64,000 bases of DNA, taken from assembly GCA_963556145.1 (NCBI GenBank), contig OY744466.1:4030001-4094000 (forward strand), in the 5' to 3' direction. Position 1 is the first letter of the stretch; each line of letters starts with the position of its first letter. The notes under the pieces are model-generated. The model was not told where the DNA came from. It did not search any database and was given only the letters and a program-made list of their open reading frames with translations. The position numbers and the translations under genes are program-made. The DNA comes from Hygrocybe punicea (Eukaryota; Basidiomycota; Agaricomycetes; Agaricales; Hygrophoraceae). Shown here one piece after another: positions 21,294-33,225 of this stretch.

Positions 21294-23886
21294 ATGGAGT
21301 TGACCTTCAAAACCTTCCTCCTCAATAACTTTGTGATCACCTCCCCGAACGCAGGTCCCTTAGCTGCCTTCCCCAGTTCCCACAACTTCAGCTGCAATGA
21401 TCCATCTCCAGAATGGACCTATAAGACGAACTGGGCCTGCAATGACTTTATACAGCTCCCATTTGTGCCCTGTTCAGTCCAATGGGATCATCCACTAATA
21501 CAGCGTCTAGTTTGTAATTACAAGTCGCTACCTATTGAACGCGTCGGTATTCGCTTCCAATTATCAGTTGCTGTCCAACAAAAATGGCATGATCTTGAAA
21601 CTGCTCTCTTTGTGGTCACTCAGGAATTGCTGGCACGAGCCCCGGCCTATTTTTCACTTGAATCCAAATGTTTCCCCCTTCCACACACATATGGCTACCG
21701 CCGCCTTCATACACGTGAACACGCTGCCAGAAAGTGTGCAATGACGTTGCGAGATGCTTTCATACCATTGATGGCATGGTGTTCAATGGGCATCTCATTT
21801 TTCATAACGAATCATGAACTATATGGCGACGACCCTAAGTGGGTGAAGATACTCATTTATGAAGCCAAGATCCACCCAGAGTGGGTCCAACAACTGCGAG
21901 ATTCACCAATTGCCGACTTCACCGACAGTGTTCCGAAAGTAGGCGTTGTCATAGATGTACATGAATGCAAATGGTTAGGACACCTCCCAAGACTTATCAG
22001 AGCCTGCATCCCTATCTGGTTCATATGGAGCACCGTCGACAAGCCCCTATGCACATCACCGCAACCCGAGGTGGCAAAATACTTACCTAACAGTGCACAA
22101 GTCCAGGCTGCATTACAACAGCGGGAGTTGGAGCAGTTGCCTCCGACACCATCCGGCGCTACCGTCAATGTAACACCCTCCCCAGAGAAATTTCCTAAAC
22201 CAAACCCAGGCTCTCACCAGAAATATGGAGAAACTTGGCAGGAGTTCTTTGTTCGACAAGTGGTACGCCACGAGAGAATTGCAGCCATTGAGACTGCACA
22301 AGAAAAAGCTGCTCGCTTGGCTCTCCAGAAGGAAAGTGAGCGCTATCGCGCACCAGGGAAGAGAGGGGCTGCTGTCTTCTGCTGGCTGGAAACGGATGGC
22401 TTTCACCTCAGAACGAGAGTCAATTTCAGAGAGATAGAGGATCTTTGGGAAGAAAAGCCAGCGGAACATATGCGGTATAATGCTTTTGATCGGGAATGGG
22501 ATATCTGTACCGAATTCAACCCTGATGCGCCAGACAATGAAGACCCATTTGGTAATGACGACTATGATGGCGAATACGATGATCCCGCCTTGGAAGAAGG
22601 TGAGATGGGGCAACCCACTGGTCAAATGGAGAGCCAATCGATACTGGTGGGTCCACTTCCCGTGGAACACTGGCAGCGAGATGTACTGTCTATTCATGGT
22701 GTCGGCAACCGCCACACGGATGCTGCCGCTCCTAAATTTCTAAGCACGCTTGACAGCCGTCTTTACAATCGTTTTGGATTTGATTGGGATGACACTACCT
22801 ACTTTGAGGGTCCTACACCATTGGATGCTGAATGGGAACGGACTCTCAATATTTTGCAGGACCCTTGCCCTCAAGTGGCTTCAAAATACAAGGGCCCAAT
22901 CTTCAACTTTGTCACACGTCTACTCCATGAACCAGTGGACAGCTCATCAGCCATGCCATGGGATCTCAGTTCATCCAGTCTTTTTCCATTGCGTGAAAGA
23001 CAGGACCATTATCTGACAATTGAGCCGAAGGACATGGTAGGCAATACAGCGAAAAAATTATATTTCATTTACACTACGAACGCTACCAAGGGTATTGATT
23101 GGCTGCTCGCAGTAGATAGTCCGGTTACTGCTATACAATGCCTCCGCTCGTGCAGAGATATTACAGAAGCTGTTCGGTATCTCATGGGACAAGGAATTCC
23201 GTTCAATACTCTTAATCCTTGCCACGCATTTTCACCTCCACTGACAGGCCCTCCACCACCTCCCATCTCTCTTGGTGTGCGTCCAATCAGTTATCAGCCT
23301 GATGCTGCTGATTATGCCGCCTATGAAGCGGCTCAGGACCATTTTCTCCGTTCTTCACGTGCACGTGCAGCCATCCTCAAGGGTGGTATTGTCTGGCGCC
23401 TCGCAATGGAATTCATTGGCCCTGGATGCATTCTTACTGGCCCCTTCGATGTCACCTCCTCCGAGGGACAAATATTCCATTTTACAGATTACACCATTTT
23501 CTGTGACGATATCCTCAATGACGATGAGCTTGACCTCATATGTGGCGTATACAGAGTTTATACTGGTAGGTACCCACCCCTCTCTGGATTCAGTGGGTCA
23601 TGTATTAATCAAATGTGATGAAGCATCGAACCAGCAGGTCTCCCATCTTTCCTGGTGGCCAAAGCACTCGACTTGGCAGAAGAGTCTTTTCAACGTTGGC
23701 CACTGGACTCCTGCTGCTGAGGACTGGTTTCAGAAACATCTTGAACTCATCTGGCAGAACAAGGCCCCATGCAGGACTGCTGGCAAGTGGTACGAATCCA
23801 TTCCGAGGCATGGAAGGTCACTGCGTTTGGCTCAGAAGCTAGATGTGGCAGCAGGCCAATTTATAGAAGGAAAGATATTTCTGTAG
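21294..23886 (+). CDS. Unknown large protein, about 840 aa, two exons, repeat-associated
   Basis: Exon 1 is 21294-23565, the intron is 23566-23623 (58 bp, GTAGGT to AAG), and exon 2 is 23624-23886. The junction is in phase and joins GVYRVYTAS to NQQVSHLSWWPKHSTW; without splicing the frame stops at 23618. Visible features are an N-terminal segment, a Trp-rich central part with HECKWLGHLPRLIRACIPIW, a predicted coiled or charged stretch (AAIETAQEKAARLALQKESE) leading to RYRAPGKRGAAVFCWLE, an acidic linker (DNEDPFGNDDYDGEYDD), and a C-terminal SWWPK...GYW-like tail. I recognise no catalytic motif. Its style matches high-copy hypothetical proteins I associate with Agaricomycete repeats. The palindrome lies immediately upstream and may be its promoter or the end of the carrying element. 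There are no internal stops, so it is recently active or under selection. Confidence 0.75.
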
Positions 23887-24005
23887 CTTTGTTGGTCTCA
23901 TGCCTTGCCCATCTCGTTTTTTTTTCTTGTGCCATTACATTTCCCTTACCATTCATGTAGATCTCTGACTATCAATACTGTATCATGAAAAATGGACTAT
24001 TTATT
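23887..24005. other. Tail-to-tail spacer between the 21294 gene and the first hAT transposase
   Basis: This is a short T-rich segment (TTTTTTTTTCTTG near 23919). The two genes converge here. I could not identify a terminal inverted repeat for the neighbouring hAT element. Confidence 0.4.
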
Positions 24006-27000
24006 TCACTGAAGCTTTTCTGTGAGACATTGAATGAACGAATGAATATCTTGTGGGAGTTGTATCTGTGCGTCATCATAAGTCTCCAACTCTTGAAGCT
24101 CCTGACCCCAATCCAGACCATCAGTAAAGTTAAGACCTCTTCCCTGCCGAAAGGAATACTTCAAAAGTTGAAGTGCTTCCATTAATTCTGGTGAAATGCG
24201 ATTTTGTCGTGCTGTCATGGTCTCCTTGCTTGATGAGAATACCTGTTCACAAGGTACTGCTGAAGCTTGTATCAGCAAAATGTCCATGGCGAGAGGAAAA
24301 ATTCTTGGATAGCGAAGTTGATTTTCCTAGTCCCGCCCATATTTAGCATGAAAAGGATACACCTGTCATTGACCTCACATACCTGCCAGTATAAAAGACT
24401 ATTTGTTGTTGGTTGTGTATCACGAAGGTATGCTGCAGCTTTGCCCTCTATTGCCCGTTGTGCAGCCGAGTGATTTCAATTACGGTTGAGGCCGAGGATG
24501 TCTCTTGCAGTCGCACGTGGCCGTATGGCAGGTGGATCTGCATTGTTTACGGTAGGGGCCTCAGTTCCAGTATTAGAGATGGCGTTGTATGGGCGAAGCT
24601 ACATAAGATAGAGTAATGCAGCTGATAAAAGCAAAAAATGTTGGTACATATGGCAATAATAAACAACTCCTTCGCCCAATCAATCCATTCTGGCTGGTAC
24701 TCTTCGAACCACGTTAATTTGACAGACGGATCCAGAACTGGGGAAGAAAACTGGTTAGCAAAAGTAAAGGATCAATGAAATACAAACTCATAGCCAGTGT
24801 ATAAGCAGAGACCATGTCAGTTCGGCTACTATATGATTCGAGTTTGTCGATCCCATGTTGAACGATATCAGAAGTTTCCGGATTCTCATCTTGATGTACT
24901 ATCCAGACGTTGAGCATTGCTTCAAATGCAGGTACAGCGTGACATAATGTTGGAGTCTTCTCATGCGATAATATTTGTTGGAATGCGTGTGGAATCTGAC
25001 AATGATAATGTGTAATATACAAAAGCAACAATCAAATACACTAACCTGGAGAATAGAATAAAATTTTTGAAGAGCATCCCAGTCGGATTCATCAAGCTTG
25101 AACTCGTAATTCAACAAATTCCCAGCTTTCGAGGAAGGTGTCAAGAACCTAGGTAACCAAGTCAATATTGGCCATGAAAATTAGAAAGAAAAATACTTCT
25201 TGAAGGTCGATGGCTCGTTCAATCATGAGGAGTGTTGAAGACCACCTCACTTCCATGTCACATAGAAGCTGAAGCTCTTTCCACTCTAGTCTCTCGAACA
25301 ATGATGAAAAATATTGTCGGCGCAGAGAAGATGATCGTATCTAGTATAAATTAATGTTTGCGCACCAAACAGTAAGTTGCTGTACAAGAAATCAAAAGAG
25401 AGACACACCGCATAAATGAGAGACCAAACTGTTGCAATCGGATCTCAGTCAAGTCCTTCCAAGAAGTTTGAAGGGTAAAAGTCTTCGGCAGTTTTAGCCA
25501 CATAGTCGAGATTGGTGATTGCCACTAGCACGGCCTTGCAGGCAAGATTGACGATGTGAGGCAAACATCTGGAGGCAAAGAGCATTAGTAATTACAGTGC
25601 AGCAACAATATCATATCACATACCTAATTCGACATTCAGTTTTGTGAAATTTGATTTTTCGTCGTTGAAGTTCACATTCCAACATGGCCATGAATGTATC
25701 ATTGTTTGAAGCATTGTCGAGAGTGATCCATCCGATCTAAAAGGATGAGGGTCAATGAGAATACTAAGAAAAAATTGAATACCTTATCAGTAATCAGAAG
25801 CCGATCGGTAACATAGATGAATACATGGGCGAGATGTTCACCATCATGTCGCCCAGGAACACGATGAAATCCCACTAAGTCAGAATGTAATTTGAGAATG
25901 TGTTGAAGGCCACTTGGGGTTTCTTCGGTACGTGATTGTATCCAATGAGTGGTGACGGCCATGAAAGGTGAGCGATTCGGATCAGACCACATGTCCATTG
26001 TGAATGAAATTTTCCCTAAAGAATGCTGTTCCTCCATTAATAAGATTGTCCAGAAAGTAGGTAGCTGCCGCACTGACCTGCATGTCCCGACTTAGTTGAT
26101 CTAAATGTTCTTGAAGTGTCTCTTCGATGCGTTTACGAATCGTGGTTTTACCAGGAATATCTGACTCCCGGAGTTCCTCTCGAAGCATCAGGAAAATTGC
26201 ACGCAGGTGCGGTGATTCAACAACGTTGAGTGACTGAAATCATAATATCTTATCAATACAGGAATATAAAACCATATAAAAATATACTTGATCATCCCCA
26301 ATGATGAACTGGACGATTGCATCAATGAAAGCTTCCCTTGAGAATGGAGTCCGTCCTTGTGGCACCAGTCCTGTTGATTGCCCTTTGCCCTTTTGATATT
26401 CATGCAGGGCAGCCTGGGCACTCTTCGCCTTCATATTGACCCCGAACTCATCACAATGGGATACTCAAACGTCCATGTGCTCCTCCATCAAATGACAGCG
26501 AAGAGTCCCAGTGGATGTCTTGATACTAAATTTCACAATCTGGTGGTTCGGATTTGTTGCATGGATAGTCCTATTAAAGTCGTCAAACATGATATCTGCT
26601 GGTTTCCCCTCTTTTCAAAGAAAGTCCACACGTCTGATGTGATGTGACGAGTCTTGTTGCCTGCAGGACCATCCGTTTGTGGTGAAGGAGCTGCTGGATT
26701 CGCTGCAGGTGGCCATCGGTTATGGGTGGATTTTGACCCAGAGCTGGACCCAGAGCTGGACATTGATGCTGGCGACATTGGTGGGGGCGTAGTATCTTCC
26801 AGATCAAAAAATGGGAGTGAAGGTGGTTGCTGTGAAGTCGAGGGTTGTGGAGGTGAAAGCGGGGAGAAGATATCATCGTCATGAGAACTCGACGGTAACT
26901 GAAATGTGACATGTCTTGTAGGTATGATTGGACTTTCGGGAGAGGGTTGCTTGCAAGGGGTTGACGTAACAGGTGTCTTCCTTTGCTGATGACGACCACA

Positions 27001-27396
27001 GCGTGAGCAGGGAGATGGCGTAAACAATATGTTGATAGCTGTTGCTACGTTGTCTGGATCATTAGCTTTCGCAGAAAGAACCCTGTGCCAGGAATAACAC
27101 GATATCGTAGGCCCTGCTTTTGGCATGGGTGTAATGGGTTGAACAACATGACCTAATAGGAAACCTGGGCCAAGGGTGTCGACTTCAAGATCTACTTCAA
27201 CAGCCTTGCCTTTTCCGGCGGATCTGTTTGGTAGTTGCAGTGGATGGTTGAGGTACTAGAAATGTATGCGAGTGTCAGTACCATATAGAAGGAGGTTTAG
27301 AATGAAATATATACCTTGAATTTGGAAGGATGTTTGAAGCATGCCATTCGCAAAGGCAGTCATCTTGGACTTTTTGGGTGCACGACGAGGAGGCAT
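24006..27396 (-). pseudogene. hAT-superfamily transposase 1, multi-exon, with an in-frame TGA
   Basis: The start is ATG at 27394-27396 (MPPRRAPKKSKMTAFANG), with the first intron starting GTATAT near 27315. A Pro/Ser-rich linker precedes a BED-like segment (TRHITSDVWTFFEKRGNQQ). The catalytic core reads ISFTMDMWSDPNRSPFMAVT (first acidic residue), GWITLDNASNNDTF (second Asp) and CRIRCLPHIVNLACKAV (the Cys/His pair of hAT enzymes). The C-terminal dimerisation region ends 24006-24287 (ASAVPCEQVFSSSKETMTAR). At 25445-25447 the frame FLEGLD-stop-DPIATVW carries one TGA where an Arg would fit, so this copy is probably dead. The second hAT element is inserted between its start codon region and its promoter. 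Confidence 0.8.
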
Positions 27397-27409
27397 GTTG
27401 GTCTGAAGA

Positions 27410-27417
27410 GTTATGCA
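27410..27417. repeat. Target-site duplication, left copy (GTTATGCA)
   Basis: The 8 bp GTTATGCA directly precede the left terminal repeat of the 27418-32071 element and recur exactly at 32072-32079. Eight base pairs is the hAT signature. Confidence 0.95.
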
Positions 27418-28419
27418 TAGTGTTTCACACGGGTAACCCTCGGGTCCAATTTAAAGAACCCGCACCCGTACCTGTGGAAACCGTGGCTAAGTGGGTCAGG
27501 GTCCGGTTTCCAACGGGTTACATATAAGGGTTAGATGAAAACCGCTGACACCGGAGGGTTTCCCCGGTTCCTGCGGTTTTCCGTTTTCATAGCACAGCAA
27601 CACGTTACACACAATTATACTAAAAAAGTCCATCTAGCTTGCATCGACATCAATATCATCCCCAGCAACCTCCTCGCGCTTCCTCTTGCCAGTGATATTC
27701 TCATTGACAGCGTCAATAATGTTCTTCACAGAGGTCAAATCATTGCGGCACCAAGAGCCAAGGCAGAGGTGGGCACGAATCGTGTTAGCAGAGAGTCTGT
27801 TGCGGGTGAATGGGAGGAGGTGACGGCCATGGGAAAAGACCCTCTCAACATCTGTGGAAGTGGCTGGACAATGTATTAGTCAACGCTATATTAACAATAA
27901 TTGGAAATGTGCCCACGGGGAATGCTGAGATAGTCAAGCTCCATACGCGAAAGATTCGGGTACACAAAGCGGTTATTGATCCACCATTGAAGGGGATCCG
28001 GAACTGTTTCAACAGGATGGTGAAGATATTGATCAATCTCATTGCGTTGCTTTTGTGTGCCAACAGACACAGTGGCGAAGTCCATGAAATCGTTCGAAGA
28101 GGGCCCAGCATTAGACTTGGCGGCGTTCTTCATCACTTCCCCTTTCTGTTCGTAGGTCGATATGTATTCCTCTCGAACAAGATTCTCCCCCTCCCCAATC
28201 TAATCCTCTTCCCAGTGACGGTAGTGTTGCCGAAGTTCGGTTCGGTCCGGTTTTTCGACTTTTTTGGAAAACTGGAACCGAAACCGTTGGTTCGGTTCAG
28301 CCAAATGCTGGACCGGAACCGGAACCACATCGAACGGTTTCAACGCGTTCGGTCTGCGTTCGAACGCGGTTCGAACCGCGAACCAACCTCCAAATACCTC
28401 GCGCGGGCCAGATGCGCGT

Positions 28420-28760
28420 CAATTGACGCGGCTGTCACCCTCATGAGGTAGATGGGGGGGCTCCGTCTGTTTTTGCGAGGTTGGGTTGGGGCCAGGCACT
28501 TCCCATGGGTGTCTGCGCGTGCTACCTACCTCGCGAAGAATGGAGACGCGTCAATTGACACGCTCCGTCTGTTTTCGCGAGGTTGGATGGGGCCGGAGAC
28601 TTTCCATGGGCGTCTGCGCGTGCTGATGACCTCGCGAAGAACGGGGCACGTCAATTGACGCGCTCCATCTGTTTTCACGAGGTTGGATGGGGCTGGGGAC
28701 TTCCTATGGGCGTCCGCACGTCAATTGACGCGGCTAGGGCGTGTTCGTGAGGTGGGTCTT
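28420..28760. repeat. Tandem repeat, about 105 bp x 3-4, centred on TCAATTGA with CCTCGCGAA...TTCGCGAGG arms
   Basis: Each unit reads roughly CCTCGCGAAGAA, a short spacer, ACGTCAATTGACGCG, CTCCRTCTG, TTTTCGCGAGGTTGGATGG. The unit is a hyphenated palindrome whose centre is TCAATTGA. Single units of the same module occur near 36706, 39375, 41428, 43258, 43529 and 60888, always inside repeat-rich DNA. Confidence 0.8.
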
Positions 28761-28844
28761 CGTCGTCGCCTCGTCCATTCCCCTCGTTAGCCGATGTCGT
28801 TGGGACTGGATTTGGGGGACGTACCTGGCTGCTGCCACCGGTGT

Positions 28845-28925
28845 TGCTCTGCTGCTGCTGCTGCTGTTGCCGTTGCCGCTGCCGCTGCTGCTGTTGCCGT
28901 TGCTGCTGCTGCTGTTGCCGTTGCC

Positions 28926-28959
<34 letters not shown>

Positions 28960-28965
28960 TTGCGG
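28845..28965. repeat. CTG-rich microsatellite
   Basis: This is a run of CTG triplets mixed with TTGCCG and CCGTTG. It opens long frames on both strands with poly-Leu, poly-Ala, poly-Cys or poly-Gln translations, none of which I treat as genes. Confidence 0.9.
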
Positions 28966-31900
28966 TCATTTGGCCGTCGTCGTTGTCGTCATTTGGCCGT
29001 CGTCGTTGTCGTCGTTGTCGTCGTTGTCGTTGTCGGGGTGGTGGTATGTGGTGTTGCCACTGCCGTTGCTGCTGCTGCCGCTGCTGCCATCGATTCAATC
29101 CGACTCGCGTTGGAACGCGAGGGAGGTTGTTGGGTGGAGTTGACCGCAGGTGCCTTCTTTATGCGGTCAAGGTGGGCCACGGGGGGCTGTTCTATGTAAT
29201 AAAATGTCAGTAAAATATAGTATGAGGCCGTTACTTACCGTGGTTGTTGAGTAACATTAGTGTTGAGTCGAAATTGGGGTGTCGCGCGAGTATGTTTAAG
29301 GTCACATGACCTAAGTTCACGCGACTGCATAAGAAAAAAATGTGAAAAATTAAGTATCTAAATGAGTATCTACGTAGGTAACTATACATTACGGTTCGCG
29401 GTTCAAACTGGGTTCGGATCGGTTCCGAACCGAACTTCGGCATCACTATCCCAGTCCTGCTGCCGGAAGTATTCAAGCTTGATGCCAGGATGGAGGACCA
29501 TGGCGATGCGGTATACAGCAGACAAATCCGTGAGGGAATAGTACCGGTTCATTTTCGTGCGAGCCAATTTCAGGGCAGCCAGGACTGCAGGTCTGAGAGA
29601 CTGGTTGCCACGCATACCATTAGTCAGACGATCCATAGCCAGAATTACAGCGGTGATACTAGCATCTACCCGCGAGAAATACAAGGTGGCTTGTTTGAAT
29701 TGCTAGGATGACTGTGTGAGACAACGGGGATTAATTATCATCGTGATAGACAACCAACCTGAAGGACCGACATCAACTCCTCAAGTATGGTCCAGTCATT
29801 CTCGGAAAGTTCATATTTCCGCAATTTAGTTTGCTTGTTGGCCGTGATGGCATCAATGGGTTTCTGATACGAGATGGCGAATCAAAGCATATTGTAGGTA
29901 GAGTTCCATCTGGTGACCACATCGCGAGGGATTATTCTTGGTGTAAGCTCGTGCCTGGCACACTCTTGTTTCCATGCCGGCAGAGCAATGGTCGTGGAGC
30001 GGTGGATAGCGAAGGACAAGGAACGAATCTGGTGATGGGTGTCAGTGCGTAGGCATGTAAAACACGATCCAAATACCTTGATAACAGCTTGGCGCAACAC
30101 TTTTGTGTCTTCCAGCGACTTGGCCCGCTCATCTGCAGTGAGAGCATCAAGCTCGCCGATGTCATCATCTGTGTCGTCTGCATCCTCATCTGCAGACCCA
30201 TCTTCTTCGACCTCCTTGTCGTCATTGTCGTCACCGTCCGTATAATCGTCAAGTTCGTCACTAGAGTGATTAGCCTCTTCAGGCTGAGTGTCGTCGTCTG
30301 GAATCTCATTAGACTTGAGGGCAGGGTTGAAGGGTTTGAGAAAACTCTTGGTGGAGAGCTGGATGGTATGATTGAAGCACTGTACATGGCCGGTACCCTC
30401 GAAGGAATTGTCCTGGTTGGAAAGGTATTTAACTTGCTTATCATTACTGGAAGCGTTGTCGCCGTTGAAAGCGAGCATCTTATGCTCAATGCCAAACTCA
30501 AGCAGCATCTTCTGGAATGCTCGGCCCAGGGTATCGCCAGTATGGGACTACAGGGTGTCAGTCAGTGTCGACATGAAAAGATGTGTGCCTACCTCCGGCA
30601 CCTCAACGATATCTAACAAGAATGAAAGTTTACGACCTTCGTGCTGCAAATGTACGGTCCATGCTACAAATGTGCACTGGTTAGTGGAGGTCCAAGAATC
30701 CATAGCAAAATGCAAGCAGCTGGGATAGTCCTGCAGCATCTTCTTGATATGATCTCGGCACACCTTGAAGGCCGTCTTGATGTCTCGGGTAATGGTTTGA
30801 TGACACGGTACACGGAGATGGGGTCGCCCAGCAGTCAACAGTTGCAACAATTCGCGATCGTGAACAATGCTGCTTGGTCGGCTATTCTCCGTGACCCACT
30901 TGAAAATATGGGCACTGATAAAGATGGTGAGAAGGGTACCTGACGTGACGAAAGGAAATGAACATACCGAGTCTCAGCATTGGTATGCGAACGATGAGAA
31001 ACCACCACAGGTTGCTGCCCTTGTCGTGCAAATGCCTGAAATACAGAACCGTTGGCCTGCTTGCCACCAGTGCCGTCAGCCGCAATCTTGACAGCATCTT
31101 CGCCAAAGCATTGTTCGGCATGCTTCTTGAGGTTAGCGGTGGAAAAGCGATCTTTCTTGTCCAGGAAACGACGGACACCACGATGTTGGGCTTTGCAGTT
31201 GCGGGAAGTGCAGGGGAAGAAGTGGTAGAGACGATCGCCTTCTTTCTTGACAGCAACGGCATCGAGTTTGAAAAATGAGTACACGGAAGATCTCCATGTC
31301 TTCTTTGCGGCCTCTATGATACACTGTTAGGATGGCATAATCAAGAGGGATGGTTACATACCAAGCTCCTGCTCAGGAGATATGGCCTTGACACTTGCTC
31401 CATCACCGTCGGTGATACTCTCGGCATCTTCACTGTCGCTGGATACATGAGTATTGGCAGGTGTAGAAGAGGTCGACTTCGTGGAGCGTGCTGCAGGTGG
31501 CATTTTAGCGTGATGGGAGGGATCAGGTCGCTCTGCCGCCTTTATACAATCGCTCAGCCAGGAGTAGACGTATTGGGATCGATGCAGATAGGCTTTGGGC
31601 GGGTTATCCATTAAACGAATGACGAGAATGGCGTAGGACTCTGAAAAAAAGAAGAAAAAAAGAAGAAAAAGAAAAAAAAAAAAATAGAAGCATCAGACAC
31701 ATGGAACAATGACAATGAGTAGATATGAAACATACCAGTTACCGCGCACTAGGGATTCAGTAGGGAAACCCCACAATCGAGGCCAGCAGTGCAGAAGAAA
31801 AGACCAAAGTGGCTTGATGGCTCAAGTGAACAGTCGGCAGGAGTGACAGGTGGCAGGAATGGTCTCAAATTGGAATGTTGCAGCTGTCAACCCCTCTGTC

Positions 31901-32071
31901 CAGTGGACAGGGGTTGTTGAGGTTAGAGACGAGGAGGCAGGAGCTGAACCTGTGAAACCGCACCGAGGGTTGAGGGTTTTGGCAAGGGTACCAAATATGG
32001 AAACCGGACCCGTGACCCTGCAACCCGTGAGCCCGAAACTGCGGTTAGACCCTTACCCGTGTGAAACACTA

Positions 32072-32079
32072 GTTATGCA
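32072..32079. repeat. Target-site duplication, right copy (GTTATGCA)
   Basis: This is the exact partner of 27410-27417 at the right end of hAT 2. Confidence 0.95.
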
Positions 32080-33010
32080 GAGTTTAGCTCTAAATAGCTG
32101 AATATATTTCGATTGACGACTAACATCATTTTCAATTTACTGGACCTCCGGACATGGATAGCTCTACTACATTTCCAACAATGTTGCCTCATGGCAAAGT
32201 GTCCATCTCAACCAACACGTATCGCAAACACGTGTATCGTTGTATGAGTGTATCCTGCCATGAACCACGCCCTTACTGACAATTAATATTCCTATGAGAC
32301 TGCGCCCCTGTACAACGTGGTGAACAGTTTGAATATGCAGATAGAAGGTGTCGGGTGAGTTTGATGGCGGACGTATGAAATACACATGAAACACAGATAT
32401 TGGCAAAAGTACAATAGAAAAAATGTGCACATCTCAGCAGTGGCAAAGTGAAAAGGTGAAGAGATTTAAAATAAAATAAGAAGGTGGTACTAAATGCAGC
32501 AGCACGCAGACACATTGCAGCCAACGTTGCAATGGTGAGCTTGTGATCTATTCCTGGCGTCGAACGGGCAGATCTTGGTGAAAAATACAAATAAGAATGA
32601 ACAAACCCATCGTGAAGAGACATGGGCATAAGTCAACGTACCCAGAGCAGGGGAAGCAAAGAGCAGGGAGAAGACGACGCCAGCCATAGTGAAATGGCAG
32701 ATAAGAACCGCAGCGTGTGGGTTGGCATTGATAGATAACACAACCAAAGTCTCCCTACGATTCAATCAAGAGGAGAGAAGTGACAAGCCAGTGTGCCAAA
32801 GGTGGGGAAAGAGTCGGAAGACGATGCCAGCGGCCAGCCACAGCAAAGAGTAGAGAGTGTCGACAGTGGCAGAAAATCTCCCTACGATTCAATCGAGGGG
32901 AGATGAGAGAAAAGACTTAGACAAAGACACGTAAACTAACCCAATCATGTGACCATAAGACTCGACTACTTGGTAAGGGCAAAGCCTTTTCAATCTCTTC
33001 GACTTTGACC
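32080..33010. other. No supported gene; displaced 5' flank of hAT 1 and unknown repeat DNA
   Basis: Before hAT 2 inserted, bases from 32080 onward were contiguous with 27409, so the first part is the original upstream region of transposase 1. Minus-strand frames at 32490-32765 and 32273-32629 have hydrophobic stretches but no recognisable family or splice pattern. Two near-identical CTCCCTACGATTCAATC segments (about 32752 and 32878) show internal duplication. Confidence 0.45.
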
Positions 33011-33225
33011 AACTTTGCCGGTGCTGAGCACCAGCAAAATCTTGTCTCACTGCTTTCACTACCAACTTTACCGGTGCTGAGCACTAGCAAAGTTTTGTCT
33101 CTGTCGTCTCTGTCGTCTCTGTGTCTCCCTTCTTTTGCTATCCTGATCTTGTTGTCTGGCCCACATTTTGCCTCCTTCTCTCCCTGTCTGTTTCGCCAGT
33201 GCTGTGCACCAGCGAACCTTTTCCT
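33010..33225. repeat. Short repeats with GGTGCTGAGCACCAGC palindromes
   Basis: Copies of CCAACTTTGCCGGTGCTGAGCACCAGCAAA-type sequence occur near 33010 and 33060, with a diverged one near 33195 (CCAGTGCTGTGCACCAGCGAA). TCGTCTCTG and TGTCTCTGTCG repeats lie between them. The hyphenated palindrome plus AGC tail recalls the GTACAAAGTAC array at 19.8-20.4 kb but the sequences differ. Confidence 0.6.

Larger units (their letters stand above)
28222..29448. mobile_element. Non-autonomous hAT-like element A (TAGTGTTGCCGAAGTTCGG termini) nested in hAT 2
   Basis: The left end is TAGTGTTGCCGAAGTTCGG and the right end is CCGAACTTCGGCATCACTA. TCCCAGT occurs just outside on both sides, with 4-5 extra bases on the left. 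It has no transposase. The core holds a tandem array (28449-28760), a CTG/GCTGTTGCC-rich microsatellite (28845-28965) and GTCGTCGTT repeats. It shares family features with elements B (35875-37458) and C (42530-43752). Confidence 0.85.
27634..31503 (-). pseudogene. hAT-superfamily transposase 2, interrupted by a nested element
   Basis: The start is MPPAARSTKSTSS at 31503 and the stop is TAG at 27634-27636. The N-terminal domain is a BED-type zinc finger (FPCTSRNCKAQHRGVRRFLD with a later HAEQCFG). The core contains LHFAMDSWTSTNQCTFVAWT (first Asp), MLAFNGDNASSNDKQV (second Asp), GHVQCFNHTIQLSTKSF (Cys-His), a very acidic insertion (DDYTDGDDNDDKEVEEDG), and RDVVTRWNSTYNML. The C-terminal dimerisation region is YPNLSRMELDYLSIP...TDVERVFSHGRHLLPFTRNR, ending VAGDDIDVDAS. 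The frame is broken at FRQQDW by the insertion at 28222-29448, and a TAG follows just after the insertion point (EED-stop-IGEGENLV), so the enzyme is inactive. Introns are short and mostly clean. Confidence 0.9.
27418..32071 (-). mobile_element. Complete hAT transposon 2 with exact terminal repeats and 8-bp target duplication
   Basis: The left end TAGTGTTTCACACGGGTAA and the right end TTACCCGTGTGAAACACTA are exact inverted copies, flanked by GTTATGCA on both sides. Internally it carries one minus-strand transposase gene and a nested 1.2-kb non-autonomous element (28222-29448). Without the nested element it would be about 3.4 kb. It sits 21 bp upstream of the ATG of transposase 1, so it landed in that element's 5' region. 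Confidence 0.95.

Noticed and set aside
32273..32765. Minus-strand hydrophobic frames as a membrane-protein gene
   Set aside because: No joined exon model gives a coherent protein, and the stretch lies in repeat-flank DNA.
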